Positions 1 to 9,423 of a DNA stretch of 64,000 bases are shown here, in pieces; positions within the stretch are counted from its first letter, which is position 1, and each line of letters starts with the position of its first letter. The stretch spans positions 248,001-312,000 of the forward strand of contig JADJQQ010000001.1 of the NCBI GenBank assembly GCA_016712625.1. Reading direction: 5' to 3'. The notes below the pieces were generated by a model. That model was not told where the DNA came from. It ran no database searches and saw only the letters and a program-made list of their open reading frames with translations. The translations under genes and the position numbers were made by a program. This DNA is from Candidatus Competibacteraceae bacterium. GTDB taxonomy: Bacteria > Pseudomonadota > Gammaproteobacteria > Competibacterales > Competibacteraceae.

Positions 1-227
1 CTTTGACCGATATAGACCGTTACCCCAAGGCCGCGCTGGCGATGATGCTCCAAGGTTTCCACTTGTCCTAACCGGACGGTGACGGACAAGCCACTGCTGC
101 AACTGACAGCGGCTTCAGCGGAAGTAGCGCCTTGAACCCGCGCCTCGGCCAAAATGTCGGCAACCAGCGTTTCCAATAGTTTCCGTTCAGGTAGCAAGGT
201 GGCGGTAGGCGTGATGGATTCGGGCAT
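1..227 (-). CDS. pmbA: Metalloprotease PmbA/TldE, N-terminal fragment (cut by window edge)
   Basis: Partial gene: the first 75 or so codons are present and the rest lies beyond base 1. The reading frame starts MPESITPTATLLPERKLLET and contains the N-terminal motif region (ARVQGATSAEAAVS, VRLGQVETLEHHRQRGLGV) typical of the TldD/PmbA fold. An in-frame TGA lies four codons upstream of the ATG, which fixes the start. PmbA is the partner of TldD; in E. coli the TldD-TldE heterodimer is a zinc protease that matures the peptide microcin B17 and degrades the CcdA antitoxin. Here it follows tldD by 59 bases on the same strand, so the two subunits are probably co-transcribed. Assignment is firm despite truncation, because the N-terminus and its position next to tldD agree. 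Confidence 0.85.
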   Translation of the reverse strand, partial: MPESITPTATLLPERKLLETLVADILAEARVQGATSAEAAVSCSSGLSVTVRLGQVETLEHHRQRGLGVTVYIGQ

Positions 228-286
228 CGTCGATGATCACAGAGGCGTTAATTCGAGTCTATTCGGATTTATTCGGATAGATGGCA

Positions 287-1732
287 TCAGGATCGGGTAC
301 CGCCGACGGTCAATGCTTCGATCTTGAGGGTGGGCTGGCCCACGCCGACCGGCACGCTTTGTCCGTCCTTGCCGCAAGTCCCCACGCCCGCATCGAGTTT
401 TAGGTCGTTACCGACCATCGAAACCTGGGTCAATACCTCCGGGCCATTCCCGATCAGGGTGGCGCCTTTCACCGGCCGAGTCACCCGACCGTTCTCGATC
501 CAATACGCCTCGCTGGTGGAAAACACAAATTTGCCGGAGGTAATGTCCACCTGACCGCCTCCAAAGTTGACCGCATACAATCCGCGCTCCACCGAGGCGA
601 TAATCTCCGCCGGCTCGTGCTCGCCCGCTAACAGGTAGGTATTGGTCATGCGCGGCAACGGTAAATGGGCGTAGGATTCGCGCCGCCCGTTGCCGGTGGG
701 GGCCATGTTCATTAGGCGCGCATTCAATTTATCCTGCAAATACCCCTTCAGCACGCCGCGTTCGATCAAGGTGGTGCATTGGGTCGGCGTTCCTTCGTCA
801 TCCATATTCAGGGAGCCGCGCCGGTTGGGGAGCGTGCCATCGTCCACTACCGTGCACAGGGGCGACGCCACCCGCTCACCGAGCCGTCCGCTAAATGCTG
901 AAGTTCCCTTGCGGTTGAAATCGCCCTCCAACCCATGGCCGACGGCCTCGTGCAATAGAATACCCGGCCACCCCGGCCCCAAGACTACTTTCATCGTTCC
1001 GGCCGGCGCTGGAACCGCGTCCAGATTGACCAAAGCCAACCGCACCGCTTCACGGGCATAAGCCAGCGCACGGTCTTCGTCGAGAAACCAGCCGTAACCG
1101 ATCCGGCCGCCGCCGCCGCTACTCCCTTGTTCTCGACGCCCGTTCTGTTCCACGATCACCGTCACGTTCAGGCGTACCAGGGGACGCACATCGCCCGCCA
1201 GCGCGCCATCGCTGCTCGCCACCAGAATCGTATCGCGCGCCCCAGTCAGACTGACCATCACCTGGTTGACGCGCGGATCTTGACGGCGCGCCGCGTTATC
1301 GACCTGCTCCAATAGGTGAATCTTGGCATCCGCCGACAAGGTATCCAACGGATCGAGCGTTTGGTAAACGGCCGGCTGGGGGTTGCTTCGCCAAATTTGC
1401 AGCCGACCCTCACTTCCGTGCCGAGAAATGGCGCGGGCGGCGCTCGCGGCTTCCAATAAGGCCGGCAACCCAATCTCGTCGGAATAGGCGAAACCGGTTT
1501 TTTCACCGCTGACCGCCCGCACGCCAACGCCCTGCTGAATCGCGTGACTGGCGCTCTTGACCTGTCCCTCTTCCAGCGACCACGATTCGGCGCGGCGTGA
1601 CTGGAAATACAAATCGCCGCTGTCGATGGCGTGATCCAGCAGGCGAGCCAAAGCTTGTTGCAGTTCGCCGTCCCCAAGCTCGGCGGGAGCAAGAAGATGG
1701 TGGCGAGCGAGCGCGAGGGTATCGGTGGTCAT
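287..1732 (-). CDS. tldD: Metalloprotease TldD
   Basis: Catalytic subunit of the TldD/TldE zinc protease, which processes or degrades unfolded peptides in the cytoplasm. The zinc motif HEAVGH is seen at about residues 262-267, followed by GLEGD. The C-terminal part has the conserved NFGGGQVDITSGKFVF region. I chose the ATG at 1732 (MTTDTLALARHH, 482 residues), which matches the usual length of about 480; the frame stays open to 1795 and would add 21 residues with no family counterpart. The gene lies 64 bases after nit and 59 bases before pmbA, inside the long minus-strand run that ends with these two subunits. Confidence 0.95.
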   Translation of the reverse strand: MTTDTLALARHHLLAPAELGDGELQQALARLLDHAIDSGDLYFQSRRAESWSLEEGQVKSASHAIQQGVGVRAVSGEKTGFAYSDEIGLPALLEAASAARAISRHGSEGRLQIWRSNPQPAVYQTLDPLDTLSADAKIHLLEQVDNAARRQDPRVNQVMVSLTGARDTILVASSDGALAGDVRPLVRLNVTVIVEQNGRREQGSSGGGGRIGYGWFLDEDRALAYAREAVRLALVNLDAVPAPAGTMKVVLGPGWPGILLHEAVGHGLEGDFNRKGTSAFSGRLGERVASPLCTVVDDGTLPNRRGSLNMDDEGTPTQCTTLIERGVLKGYLQDKLNARLMNMAPTGNGRRESYAHLPLPRMTNTYLLAGEHEPAEIIASVERGLYAVNFGGGQVDITSGKFVFSTSEAYWIENGRVTRPVKGATLIGNGPEVLTQVSMVGNDLKLDAGVGTCGKDGQSVPVGVGQPTLKIEALTVGGTRS

Positions 1733-1796
1733 GGCGTTCTCAGACAAGATTCGCTTGTTTACGTCGGCGACACCGGCCGGAATTGGGCTCGCCATT

Positions 1797-2618
1797 TTAA
1801 AATCCGCACGTTACCCGATGCGCCAGCACCGGAAACTGCCACCGGACTTTCTCCAGTCGTTCCCGATTAAATTCAGCCAGCACCACGCCCGGCCCATGCG
1901 GCAATCGGTTCAAAATCTCCCCCCAGGGATCGATGATCAAGCTGTCGCCGTAGGTTTCTCGGCCGTTTGCGTGCTTGCCGCCCTGGGCCGAGGCGATTAC
2001 ATAGCATTGATTCTCGATGGCGCGCGCCCGGAGCAGCGTTTCCCAATGCGCTTTGCCGGTGGCGGCGGTGAAGGCGGCGGGTAGCGCCAGAATTTCCATG
2101 CCCCGCTCCATCAGCGCGCGAAACTGTTCCGGGAATCGCAAATCATAACAGACCGATAACCCGAGTCGACCGTTGGGTAGATCGGCGACGACGTAACGTT
2201 CACCCGGTTGAATAGTGGCCGACTCGGCGTAGCGCTCCGCGCTGCCAAGCACTTGTACGTCGAACAAATGCACCTTGTCATACCGGACCACTCGCCGACC
2301 CCGATCGTCGAATAGCAGGCAAGCGGCGCGAACACGGTGTGCCTCATCGGCGGCGCGCAGCGGAATCGTGCCGCCCACCAGCCAAATCCGATGTCGGGCC
2401 GCCTGTTCGGCCAGAAAGGTCTGCATCGGCCCTTCACCTTCAAGTTCACGGACCATCACTTTGTCGTCTTCTTGCCGCCCCATCAAGGCAAAATTTTCGG
2501 GTAGCACCGCCAGCCGCGCCCCAGCAGTGGCGGCTTGCGCCAGCAGCTCGGCGGCGGTGGCCAAATTCTCGGCGACGCTGGGGCCGGAAACCATCTGAAT
2601 CGCGGCCATGATCGACAT
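1797..2618 (-). CDS. Nitrilase-superfamily amidohydrolase (Nit / deaminated glutathione amidase-like)
   Basis: A 273-residue carbon-nitrogen hydrolase. The Glu-Lys-Cys triad is visible: Glu in LPENFAL (about 40), Lys in YDKVHLFD (about 113) and Cys in SVCYDLRFPE (about 156). Members with this length and sequence style, located between yhdP and tldD in gammaproteobacteria, are thought to act as the metabolite-repair enzyme that hydrolyses deaminated glutathione (YbeM/Nit1 type). That substrate is inferred from family and context, not from residues I can read. The start codon lies 5 bases past the yhdP stop, so translation is probably coupled. Confidence 0.85.
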   Translation of the reverse strand: MSIMAAIQMVSGPSVAENLATAAELLAQAATAGARLAVLPENFALMGRQEDDKVMVRELEGEGPMQTFLAEQAARHRIWLVGGTIPLRAADEAHRVRAACLLFDDRGRRVVRYDKVHLFDVQVLGSAERYAESATIQPGERYVVADLPNGRLGLSVCYDLRFPEQFRALMERGMEILALPAAFTAATGKAHWETLLRARAIENQCYVIASAQGGKHANGRETYGDSLIIDPWGEILNRLPHGPGVVLAEFNRERLEKVRWQFPVLAHRVTCGF

Positions 2619-2623
2619 AGGAT

Positions 2624-5600
2624 TTACCTCGGATTGTCGCTGGCGAACCCCTTGATTTCAGCCGGGGGCGATGATTCCTGCACGTATTCCACGACGGGAT
2701 TATCCCAGGAACCTTTCAAGGTATAACGGTAGCGGGTGGCCTGCTCGATATTCTTTTGCAGCAATTGCTCGGCGACGAATACCGCCGCGCCGACCACCGG
2801 CCCGCCGGCGATAGTCCCCGCCACCGGCAAGGCCCCACCAAAATGGGGAGTCACCGTGATTGTCTGATCGAAATTACGGACCTGCAATCCCACCGCGCCC
2901 TGGATTTTAATGTGCGCGGCCGGTGCCTCGATCGATAGATCATCAGTGCGGGCCTGGCCGCGCTCAAACGCAAAATGGCCAGAAATCTGGTCGAATCCCA
3001 TCCCCGGTTGTAATAAATCGCTAAAATCAAAGCTCAAGCGGCGCGTCAGGTTTTTAACATTCAACATCCCGATCATCCGCCCAAATCCCGGATTGATATC
3101 ACGTAGCTGACCGGGACCGACTTGCAGCTTCAAGGTGCCTCGCAAGCGATCCCACTGAAAATCCGGCAAAGCCGCCCCCCATTCGACCACCGCATCCGCC
3201 CGGATCTTGCCACGCTCGATCCCGTTGTTCGGATAGCCAAAAGCGGCCAAAACACCTCCCAAAGATTCACCCTCCAATTTAGCGTCGAGTTCAGTCACCT
3301 GGCGACCGCTGACCTGTCGCCACTGGCCGGTGGCGGCAATCCGCTGTCGTTCGGAGTTTAAACTGATTTCAGTCAAGTGGATTCCGGCGGGGCCAGGTAT
3401 GGCGACCACGCGCAATCGGCCTGGCTTGATCTCACCGATGCGCAAATCGCCGACAGTCACCACCAGCGACGGCAATTGACGTGGGTCGATCTCGGCCAAG
3501 GCCGGCCGCTCGGCCAGGCGATCCACCGCTTCGCTGACATACGCCCGCTGCAAGGCGACATTCACCGGGCGCTGCGGCGTGGGCGCATCTGGCACGGTCA
3601 CTCGACCGGCCAGCGATTCACCCTCGCAATCGAGGCGAATCTCATCGTTCGAGCGGCTCAGTTTCAAATCAATCTTGCCGAGAGACCGCCCGCTGATCAC
3701 CAGATCGTCGATACGAGCTTCCATCCGGCGCAAGACAGTCAAAAACCCCGTTGTTTTCACTCCGTCTTTAACATTCGGAGTACGGGGGCGCTTGGTGGAG
3801 CCGTCACTGGTATTGGCATCCGATGATTGAACGGAACTCTCTGGACTCCAACGCGGTAGATGGGCGATCACCGCTAACCCCGGCGCTTCCGGCAATTGCG
3901 CGCTCCCGGCATTAATACGCAGTTCGCCGCGCTCCAGCCGTGGTTGGCGCGGAAAATCGCTTAAGGCCAAGGCGGCCCGTACGCTACGGCCATACTCCAA
4001 AGCCACATTAAAATTCGATTGTTTTGGGGAAGGCCGCACATTGAGCTTGAGCGTTCGCGCCTCGTTGGCCGGTTTGCCCAGTGGAGCTGGCAATCGCACC
4101 GCGATACCGCGCAAATCCGAAGTGAGTTCAAATCCGAACAGCGGCGTGTTTGCTCGCTCCCGACGATGCGTCGGTACGGCCAACACCGCCTCCCAACCGC
4201 TTTTGCCGCTAAAATACCGCTCCAGCATGGCCCCCTGTTCCCCCAGCAAGGACTTGATTCCCATTTGCCCGCGCAAGCGCGCCCGCAGCTCGCGGCTCCC
4301 TTCCCGGCCGATCAAATCCAAATCAAGCTGCATTGGCTCGCCCCGCAGCAGGGTTTGTATCTTCTCCGCCGCCAACGTTGTCTCGGTAAACCGTACTTCG
4401 CCGCGCAGCCGGCCAAGTTCGATATTCCAGCTTGGCAACTCCACGTTGTTTTCCATTAAACCGACTCTTCCGCCGATTTGGATCGGCGTGGAATCAAGCG
4501 GGATGGCTAAATCGAGATCGAGGGTGTTGTTCCCTTCGATCTGTAAATTCGGCAAGTCCTCCCCCAAGGCTTGGCCGGCCGGGCTGTCTTTGAGTGCGCG
4601 CCACATGCTGGCGCCCGGCCCTTTGCCTCGCCCCTTCGCTCGAATGATGACGTTGGCTAAATCGTCGATCCGAACCGCAAGATTGTCCAGTTCACCCTCC
4701 AGCAAACGACCGGCATCGACATCCACTTGCAACCCGCGATTGCGAAAGAGAACCGTCGCTCGCCCTTGCTCCAGCTTCGGCCAGCCCGGCATATAATTGA
4801 CTGTTGCGTCTTCGAATTGAAATCGAGTTTCAAATAAACCCTCACCGTGATCGAAGGGGAAGCGGGCCGGCGGGCCGCGAAACACCACATCACCCGCCGC
4901 CACCCGACCGCCGATAAAAGCCCGATCCAGCCAAGCCACCGCCGGCTCGGGTATCACCGCCACCGGCAGATAGCGCCAGACCTGCGCGGCCCGCACCGCC
5001 CAATAATGGCCCCGCACGTCCAGCACCGGCTGACCGGCGTCGGGCAGGGTCACGCTGCCCCAAAACCGACCGTTGAGATCTGGATTGGCGAGCGCAAGCC
5101 CCGCGCTCTCCACCCGCAATTCGGTGGGGGAACGCCGCCAGTCCACCGTCCCGATCAAACTATCCAGGCTAATGGGCGCGCGCAGTATGCCGCTGGCGTC
5201 AACCCGGAGCTGGCGGCTCCTTAGATCGATTCGACCGCGATCCGGCCCAAACGCCAAGACGCCGCTCACATTGTCGAATCCTGGTAAGCCGCGAACTGGC
5301 CGGCAAGCCAACCCACGTAATTGCACGGTCGCAAAGTAAGCAGCAGGATCGGGGCCGGTTTGCAAGGAAATTTCCGGTAATTCACCGCGCGGATCGAGCG
5401 GAACCAGCCAGTCGCGCGCGGGATCGTCCAGCCAGGGCGCGCTCCATGCCAGCACATCCTGCGCCCGCAGCCCGCGCGCACCGCCCCGCCAACCCTCAGC
5501 GGTTTGCTTGAATTCGAAGGTAGGTTCGACCGCTGTTTGATTCTTGCTCTTGCCATAGCGAGCGCTTCCTTGCAGTTCCCAGCCATTTTGCCGGTGCTGG

Positions 5601-5641
5601 CCCTCAAATCGCAGTTCGGTCTCCTGCGAGCGCGCTAACAC
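2624..5641 (-). CDS. yhdP: YhdP/AsmA-like protein, C-terminal part (frameshifted from the N-terminal part)
   Basis: This frame encodes 1005 residues and begins at a GTG that overlaps the preceding stop by 7 bases. It carries the long beta-rich body and the C-terminal AsmA-like region (GTLKLQVGPGQLRDINPGFGR, GALPVAGTIAGGPVVGAAVF) seen in YhdP. In E. coli YhdP is an inner-membrane-anchored periplasmic bridge that helps move phospholipid to the outer membrane. The part alone lacks the membrane anchor; joined to the upstream piece the total is about 1276 residues, close to the 1266 of E. coli YhdP. So this is best read as the second half of one gene broken by a single-base shift at 5635-5641. As a stand-alone protein it would have no signal for export. 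Confidence 0.85.
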   Translation of the reverse strand: MLARSQETELRFEGQHRQNGWELQGSARYGKSKNQTAVEPTFEFKQTAEGWRGGARGLRAQDVLAWSAPWLDDPARDWLVPLDPRGELPEISLQTGPDPAAYFATVQLRGLACRPVRGLPGFDNVSGVLAFGPDRGRIDLRSRQLRVDASGILRAPISLDSLIGTVDWRRSPTELRVESAGLALANPDLNGRFWGSVTLPDAGQPVLDVRGHYWAVRAAQVWRYLPVAVIPEPAVAWLDRAFIGGRVAAGDVVFRGPPARFPFDHGEGLFETRFQFEDATVNYMPGWPKLEQGRATVLFRNRGLQVDVDAGRLLEGELDNLAVRIDDLANVIIRAKGRGKGPGASMWRALKDSPAGQALGEDLPNLQIEGNNTLDLDLAIPLDSTPIQIGGRVGLMENNVELPSWNIELGRLRGEVRFTETTLAAEKIQTLLRGEPMQLDLDLIGREGSRELRARLRGQMGIKSLLGEQGAMLERYFSGKSGWEAVLAVPTHRRERANTPLFGFELTSDLRGIAVRLPAPLGKPANEARTLKLNVRPSPKQSNFNVALEYGRSVRAALALSDFPRQPRLERGELRINAGSAQLPEAPGLAVIAHLPRWSPESSVQSSDANTSDGSTKRPRTPNVKDGVKTTGFLTVLRRMEARIDDLVISGRSLGKIDLKLSRSNDEIRLDCEGESLAGRVTVPDAPTPQRPVNVALQRAYVSEAVDRLAERPALAEIDPRQLPSLVVTVGDLRIGEIKPGRLRVVAIPGPAGIHLTEISLNSERQRIAATGQWRQVSGRQVTELDAKLEGESLGGVLAAFGYPNNGIERGKIRADAVVEWGAALPDFQWDRLRGTLKLQVGPGQLRDINPGFGRMIGMLNVKNLTRRLSFDFSDLLQPGMGFDQISGHFAFERGQARTDDLSIEAPAAHIKIQGAVGLQVRNFDQTITVTPHFGGALPVAGTIAGGPVVGAAVFVAEQLLQKNIEQATRYRYTLKGSWDNPVVEYVQESSPPAEIKGFASDNPR

Positions 5642-6450
5642 GGCCGCCAGTTCTGCCAGTCACCATTCAATTCGAAGGCGGCGCGACCTGCCGCGAATTT
5701 TAGCGGCAACGGCCAACCCGCCAAATCCAAGCGGTTCGCGCGAAACGCAAACTGTCCTACCGCCTGTACCGGATCGACGCCATTCTGTTTTGGGCGCTCA
5801 ACCGTCAATTCGATGCGGTCGCCCAAGCCATCAGGCAATTGCGCCGTAAAATTTAAACGTTGGCCGTCACCCACCTCTTGAAGCTGCAAGTAAGGATGCA
5901 GCAGGTGTAGCGAAAAACCACCGGGCCGACGGACCGCCCACTGCTCGCCGACAATCTCCAATCGTGGGAGGGAAAACAACCAATGTGCGAAGTTCGATAA
6001 CGCGGTTGCTGTCTCCGCGTCGCCAGCCTCGTCGAGCAGGCGCAGCGCGCCATCCCCCTTCGACTCCAAGGCGAGATGGGCGCCTTCGAGCCGAACCCCG
6101 TTTAGTATCGGTCGCCAATCGTCCAAGGAACGCCAGAGATCCAGCGTGATCGTTGCTTGGGAAAAGCGGGCCAAGGTTCTCGTTTGAGCTGGGTCCTGCA
6201 GGGTGACTCCCTGCAAGCGCAAGCCGAGTTGCCAGCCATCCCGAACCGCTGTGATACTTTCGATACGAACCGGAAAGTGCAGATAATCCCCCAAGGTCGT
6301 CGCCAGCACATCGCGATAGTCGTTCAGGCGCGGCAGCAACCACCACTGCGCCAGCGCCGCCAGCAGCAACAACGACAACAACGACGCCAGCGCCAGCCAT
6401 CGCGCCCAGCGCAAAATTCGGCGAGGCGCACTTTGTGGGTGCCATCTCAC
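5635..6450 (-). CDS. yhdP: YhdP/AsmA-like protein, N-terminal part (frameshifted)
   Basis: Encodes 271 residues with one N-terminal membrane helix (WLALASLLSLLLLAALAQWW, about residues 18-37) and the start of the YhdP periplasmic domain. The frame ends in WQNWRPC and a TAG. Adding one base within the GGCC run just before the stop would give ...WRPVLARSQETEL and continue into the 1005-residue downstream frame, which is why I treat the two as one broken gene. The start is a GTG overlapping the rng stop (GTGA), typical of translational coupling. Whether the shift is biological or a sequencing or assembly error cannot be decided here. Confidence 0.85.
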   Translation of the reverse strand: MRWHPQSAPRRILRWARWLALASLLSLLLLAALAQWWLLPRLNDYRDVLATTLGDYLHFPVRIESITAVRDGWQLGLRLQGVTLQDPAQTRTLARFSQATITLDLWRSLDDWRPILNGVRLEGAHLALESKGDGALRLLDEAGDAETATALSNFAHWLFSLPRLEIVGEQWAVRRPGGFSLHLLHPYLQLQEVGDGQRLNFTAQLPDGLGDRIELTVERPKQNGVDPVQAVGQFAFRANRLDLAGWPLPLKFAAGRAAFELNGDWQNWRPC

Positions 6451-7946
6451 ATCAATACCACATCATACTGTTCGCGGGTATACAGCGCTTCGGCCTGGAA
6501 TTTGATCGGGAGGCCGATAAAGGCTTCTAGTTGCGCCACGCTGTTGGATTCCTGATCCAGCATCGCATCCACCACCTCCGGCGCCGCCAACACCATAAAT
6601 TGGCGGGGTGAATATTGACGCGACTCCCGCAACAATTCCCGAAAGATTTCGTAACAAACGGTTTCAGCGGTTTTGATCGAACCTCGCCCATCGCACAGCG
6701 GGCAAGGTTCGCACAGAATCTGCTCCAAACTTTCACGGGTGCGCTTGCGGGTCATTTCCACCAATCCCAACGGCGAAACCTGCGAGATATGGCTTTTGGC
6801 GCGATCTTTCTCCAAATGCTTTTCGAGGGCTTTCAACACCGCCTGCCGGTGTTCCTCGCTCACCATGTCGATAAAATCGAGAATGATGATGCCGCCTAAA
6901 TTGCGCAACCGCAGTTGGCGGGCAATCGCCGCGGCCGCCTCCAGATTGGTCTTGAAAATGGTTTCTTCCAGATTGCGATGCCCCACATAGGCGCCGGTAT
7001 TGACATCGATGGTCGCCATCGCTTCAGTTTGATCGACGACCAAGTAGCCTCCCGATTTGAGGGGCACATTTTTGCTCATACCCCGTTGTACTTCGTCCTC
7101 AATCCCGTACAGTTCGAAAATCGGCCGCTCGCCAGGATAATGTTCAAGGCGCGGCACCATTTCCGGCACGAACTTATCGGCAAATTCCAACATACGCTGA
7201 CAGGTTTCGCGCGAATCGATCCGGACTTTTTCCACGCTGTCACCGACAAAATCCCGCAGCACCCGCAGCACCAACGGCAAATCCTCGTATAAAGCGGCGA
7301 TGCCGCTCGTTTGCGCGATGCGCTCTCGAATGGAATTCCACAAGCGTTGCAAAAATTCCATATCGGCTCGCAAGGCGGCGGCTTCGGCCCCTTCAGCGGC
7401 GGTGCGCACGATGTAGCCGCCACCGAATTCGGCGCGAAAGGCGTTAACTGTTTCCTTCAAGCGCTGCCGCTCGCGTTCGCAATCGATTTTGACCGACACG
7501 CCCGCCACTTCGGAATTCGCTAAAAACACCAGAAAGCGGGACGGCAAGGTAATATGGGTGGTCAGCCGGGCGCCCTTGGTGCCGATCGGGTCTTTGATGA
7601 CCTGCACCACCAGTTCCTGACCCTCGCGCACCAATTCAGTAATGGCCAGCGCCCGCGGCTCGCCATTGGCCGGCAAATTGGCGTCGAGCGAAACCTCGGA
7701 GTGAATATCGGACACATGGAGAAAAGCCGCCCGCTCCAGACCGATATCGACGAACGCGGCTTCCATGCCCGGCAATACCCGGCAAACCCGGCCTTTGTAA
7801 ATATTGCCGACCAAGCCGCGCTTGCCGGCTCGTTCGATCAGAATTTCCTGTAACACCCCATTTTCGACCACGGCGACTCGGGTTTCTTGAGGCGGGACGT
7901 TGATCAGAATTTCGGCGCCGGTGCCGCCTTCCGCGCGTGTGGCCAT
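6447..7946 (-). CDS. rng: Ribonuclease G
   Basis: Endoribonuclease of the RNase E/G family, involved in 16S rRNA 5'-end maturation and mRNA decay. The chosen start MATRAEGGTGAEILINV at 7946 gives 499 residues (E. coli 489). An S1-like RNA-binding domain follows (GLVGNIYKGRVCRVLPGMEA, then FVDIG), then the DNase-I-like catalytic core with IIILDFIDM, and the zinc-link cysteines CEPCPLCDGRG. It lacks the long C-terminal scaffold of RNase E, hence RNase G. The frame is open upstream to 8147, but that extension lies over maf in another frame and has no family counterpart. The 3' end overlaps the yhdP start. Confidence 0.95.
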   Translation of the reverse strand: MATRAEGGTGAEILINVPPQETRVAVVENGVLQEILIERAGKRGLVGNIYKGRVCRVLPGMEAAFVDIGLERAAFLHVSDIHSEVSLDANLPANGEPRALAITELVREGQELVVQVIKDPIGTKGARLTTHITLPSRFLVFLANSEVAGVSVKIDCERERQRLKETVNAFRAEFGGGYIVRTAAEGAEAAALRADMEFLQRLWNSIRERIAQTSGIAALYEDLPLVLRVLRDFVGDSVEKVRIDSRETCQRMLEFADKFVPEMVPRLEHYPGERPIFELYGIEDEVQRGMSKNVPLKSGGYLVVDQTEAMATIDVNTGAYVGHRNLEETIFKTNLEAAAAIARQLRLRNLGGIIILDFIDMVSEEHRQAVLKALEKHLEKDRAKSHISQVSPLGLVEMTRKRTRESLEQILCEPCPLCDGRGSIKTAETVCYEIFRELLRESRQYSPRQFMVLAAPEVVDAMLDQESNSVAQLEAFIGLPIKFQAEALYTREQYDVVLM

Positions 7947-7962
7947 ACGATTGCAATGCCTG

Positions 7963-8562
7963 TCAAGAAGTTGATGGTTGCCAAAGGGAAATATTGAATT
8001 CTCGCAGTAGTTCGACGGTCTCGAACAGCGGCAGGCCGACGACGCCGGAGTAACTGCCCCGCAATTCGGCGATAAAGGCCGCCGCCCGGCCCTGGATTCC
8101 GTAACCACCCGCTTTGTCAAGCGGTTCGCCGCTTTCCCAGTACGCAAGGCATTCAGCCGCGGTCAATGCGCGAAACCGCACTTGGCTTTCCTGGATTTTA
8201 ACCGCCTCTCGCCGCGAAGTCGCCAGCGCCACCGCGCTGATGACGCGATGTTCGCGGCCGGACAATCGGGCTAACATGGCGAGCCCCTCGTCCCGGCCGC
8301 TGGGTTTGCCAAGAATCATCTCGTCCGCCACCACCGCTGTATCCGCGCCCAATACGGGGTGAGGCGCGCGCCGCGGCGTTGCCGCCACCCCAGCCCGCGC
8401 TTTGGCCAACGCCAATCGAGCGACATAGGCGGCTGGCAACTCGTCCGGCCACGGCGTTTCATCCACCGTCACCCGCAGCCGGCGATACGACACGCCAATC
8501 TGGCGCAGTAGCTCACGGCGGCGCGGCGAGGCGGAAGCCAGATAAATACGAGCGGCTGCCAT
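7963..8562 (-). CDS. maf: Maf nucleotide pyrophosphatase (dTTP/UTP type)
   Basis: A 199-residue Maf/Ham1-fold protein. The N-terminal ASASPRRRELL signature, the E in VDETPWPDE, the GADTAV motif and the KAGGYGIQG motif near residue 150 are all present. Maf proteins hydrolyse dTTP, UTP or modified nucleotides to monophosphates and limit their incorporation. The arrangement maf-rng-yhdP is the common one in gammaproteobacteria for the YhdE subgroup. It sits 16 bases before rng and directly after rlmH, in the same run. Subgroup specificity is inferred. Confidence 0.92.
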   Translation of the reverse strand: MAAARIYLASASPRRRELLRQIGVSYRRLRVTVDETPWPDELPAAYVARLALAKARAGVAATPRRAPHPVLGADTAVVADEMILGKPSGRDEGLAMLARLSGREHRVISAVALATSRREAVKIQESQVRFRALTAAECLAYWESGEPLDKAGGYGIQGRAAAFIAELRGSYSGVVGLPLFETVELLREFNISLWQPSTS

Positions 8563-8563
8563 G

Positions 8564-9034
8564 TCACGCTCGATGGTAGGGGTGGTTGTGCAACAGGCTC
8601 CAGGCCCGATAAATCTGTTCGGCGACCACTACCCGCACCAGCAGGTGCGGCAAGGTCAGCCGCGACAGCGACCACAACCGGTCGGCGCGGGCGCGACAGG
8701 GCGCGGCCAGACCGTCGGGGCCGCCGACCAACAGGCTTATATCACGCCCTTCCTGTAGCCAGCCGCTCATCTGCTGGGCCAGTTCCACCGTACTCCATTC
8801 CTGGCCATGCTCGTCTAGGGCGATCAACCTGGAGCCGGTTGGAACCGCCGCCAGCAAGCGTTCGCCCTCCTCACGGAGCGCGCGGGCCACATCCGCGTTC
8901 GCCTCCCGCCTGCCGGCAGGAATTTCAACAAGATTGAAGGCGCATTCGCGCGGCAACCGTTTGGCGTATTCGCTATATCCCGCCTTGATCCAGTCAGGCA
9001 TACGCACACCGACAGCGAGCAGGTGAATCTTCAT
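8564..9034 (-). CDS. rlmH: 23S rRNA pseudouridine-1915 N3-methyltransferase RlmH
   Basis: A 156-residue SPOUT-class methyltransferase that modifies helix 69 of 23S rRNA in assembled ribosomes. The start MKIHLLAVGVRMPDWI, the LDEHGQEWST motif, the SAM-binding knot LLVGGPDGL and the C-terminal LTLPHLLVRVVVAEQIYRAW are characteristic. Length matches the family (155 in E. coli). It follows rsfS by 16 bases, the usual rsfS-rlmH pairing, which links ribosome silencing and late 50S modification. Confidence 0.96.
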   Translation of the reverse strand: MKIHLLAVGVRMPDWIKAGYSEYAKRLPRECAFNLVEIPAGRREANADVARALREEGERLLAAVPTGSRLIALDEHGQEWSTVELAQQMSGWLQEGRDISLLVGGPDGLAAPCRARADRLWSLSRLTLPHLLVRVVVAEQIYRAWSLLHNHPYHRA

Positions 9035-9050
9035 GGCGCTGGAAAACGTT

Positions 9051-9407
9051 TTAGCCGTTCACCGTACGGTTGGCGCCGGCCCGATCATGCATCGCCCAAA
9101 GCTTTTCCAAATTGTAGAAATCGCGGGTCTGCGGCAACATGACATGCACCACCACATCGTTCAAATCCACCAATATCCACTCGGCTTCCTGTTGCCCTTC
9201 GACCCCTAGCGGCCGCACGCCCGCTAGCGTTGATTTTTCCATGACTTTATCGGCCAGCGCCTTCACATGGCGAGTGGACGTACCGCTGGCGATCACCATA
9301 AGATCGGTAAAAGTCGCAATGCCGCGCACGTCCAAAATCTTGATATCGTGCGCCTTCAGTTCTTCCAAGGCGTCGGTGATGAGTTTCCGCAAGGCGTCGA
9401 GTTGCAT
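9051..9407 (-). CDS. rsfS: Ribosome silencing factor RsfS
   Basis: Binds uL14 on the 50S subunit and blocks subunit joining during starvation. With the ATG at 9407 (MQLDALRKLITDALEEL) it has 118 residues. Family motifs are the DIKILDVRG start of the core, ASGTSTRHVKALAD, and EWILVDLNDVVVHVM. The frame extends upstream to 9476, overlapping nadD, but those 23 residues are not family-like; GAGGA lies about 12 bases before the chosen ATG. The nadD-rsfS-rlmH order is standard. Confidence 0.95.
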   Translation of the reverse strand: MQLDALRKLITDALEELKAHDIKILDVRGIATFTDLMVIASGTSTRHVKALADKVMEKSTLAGVRPLGVEGQQEAEWILVDLNDVVVHVMLPQTRDFYNLEKLWAMHDRAGANRTVNG

Positions 9408-9423
9408 GGAGTCCGATTTATCC

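Noticed and set aside
7947..8147. N-terminal extension of rng
   Set aside because: It would overlap maf in another frame and is not found in RNase G.
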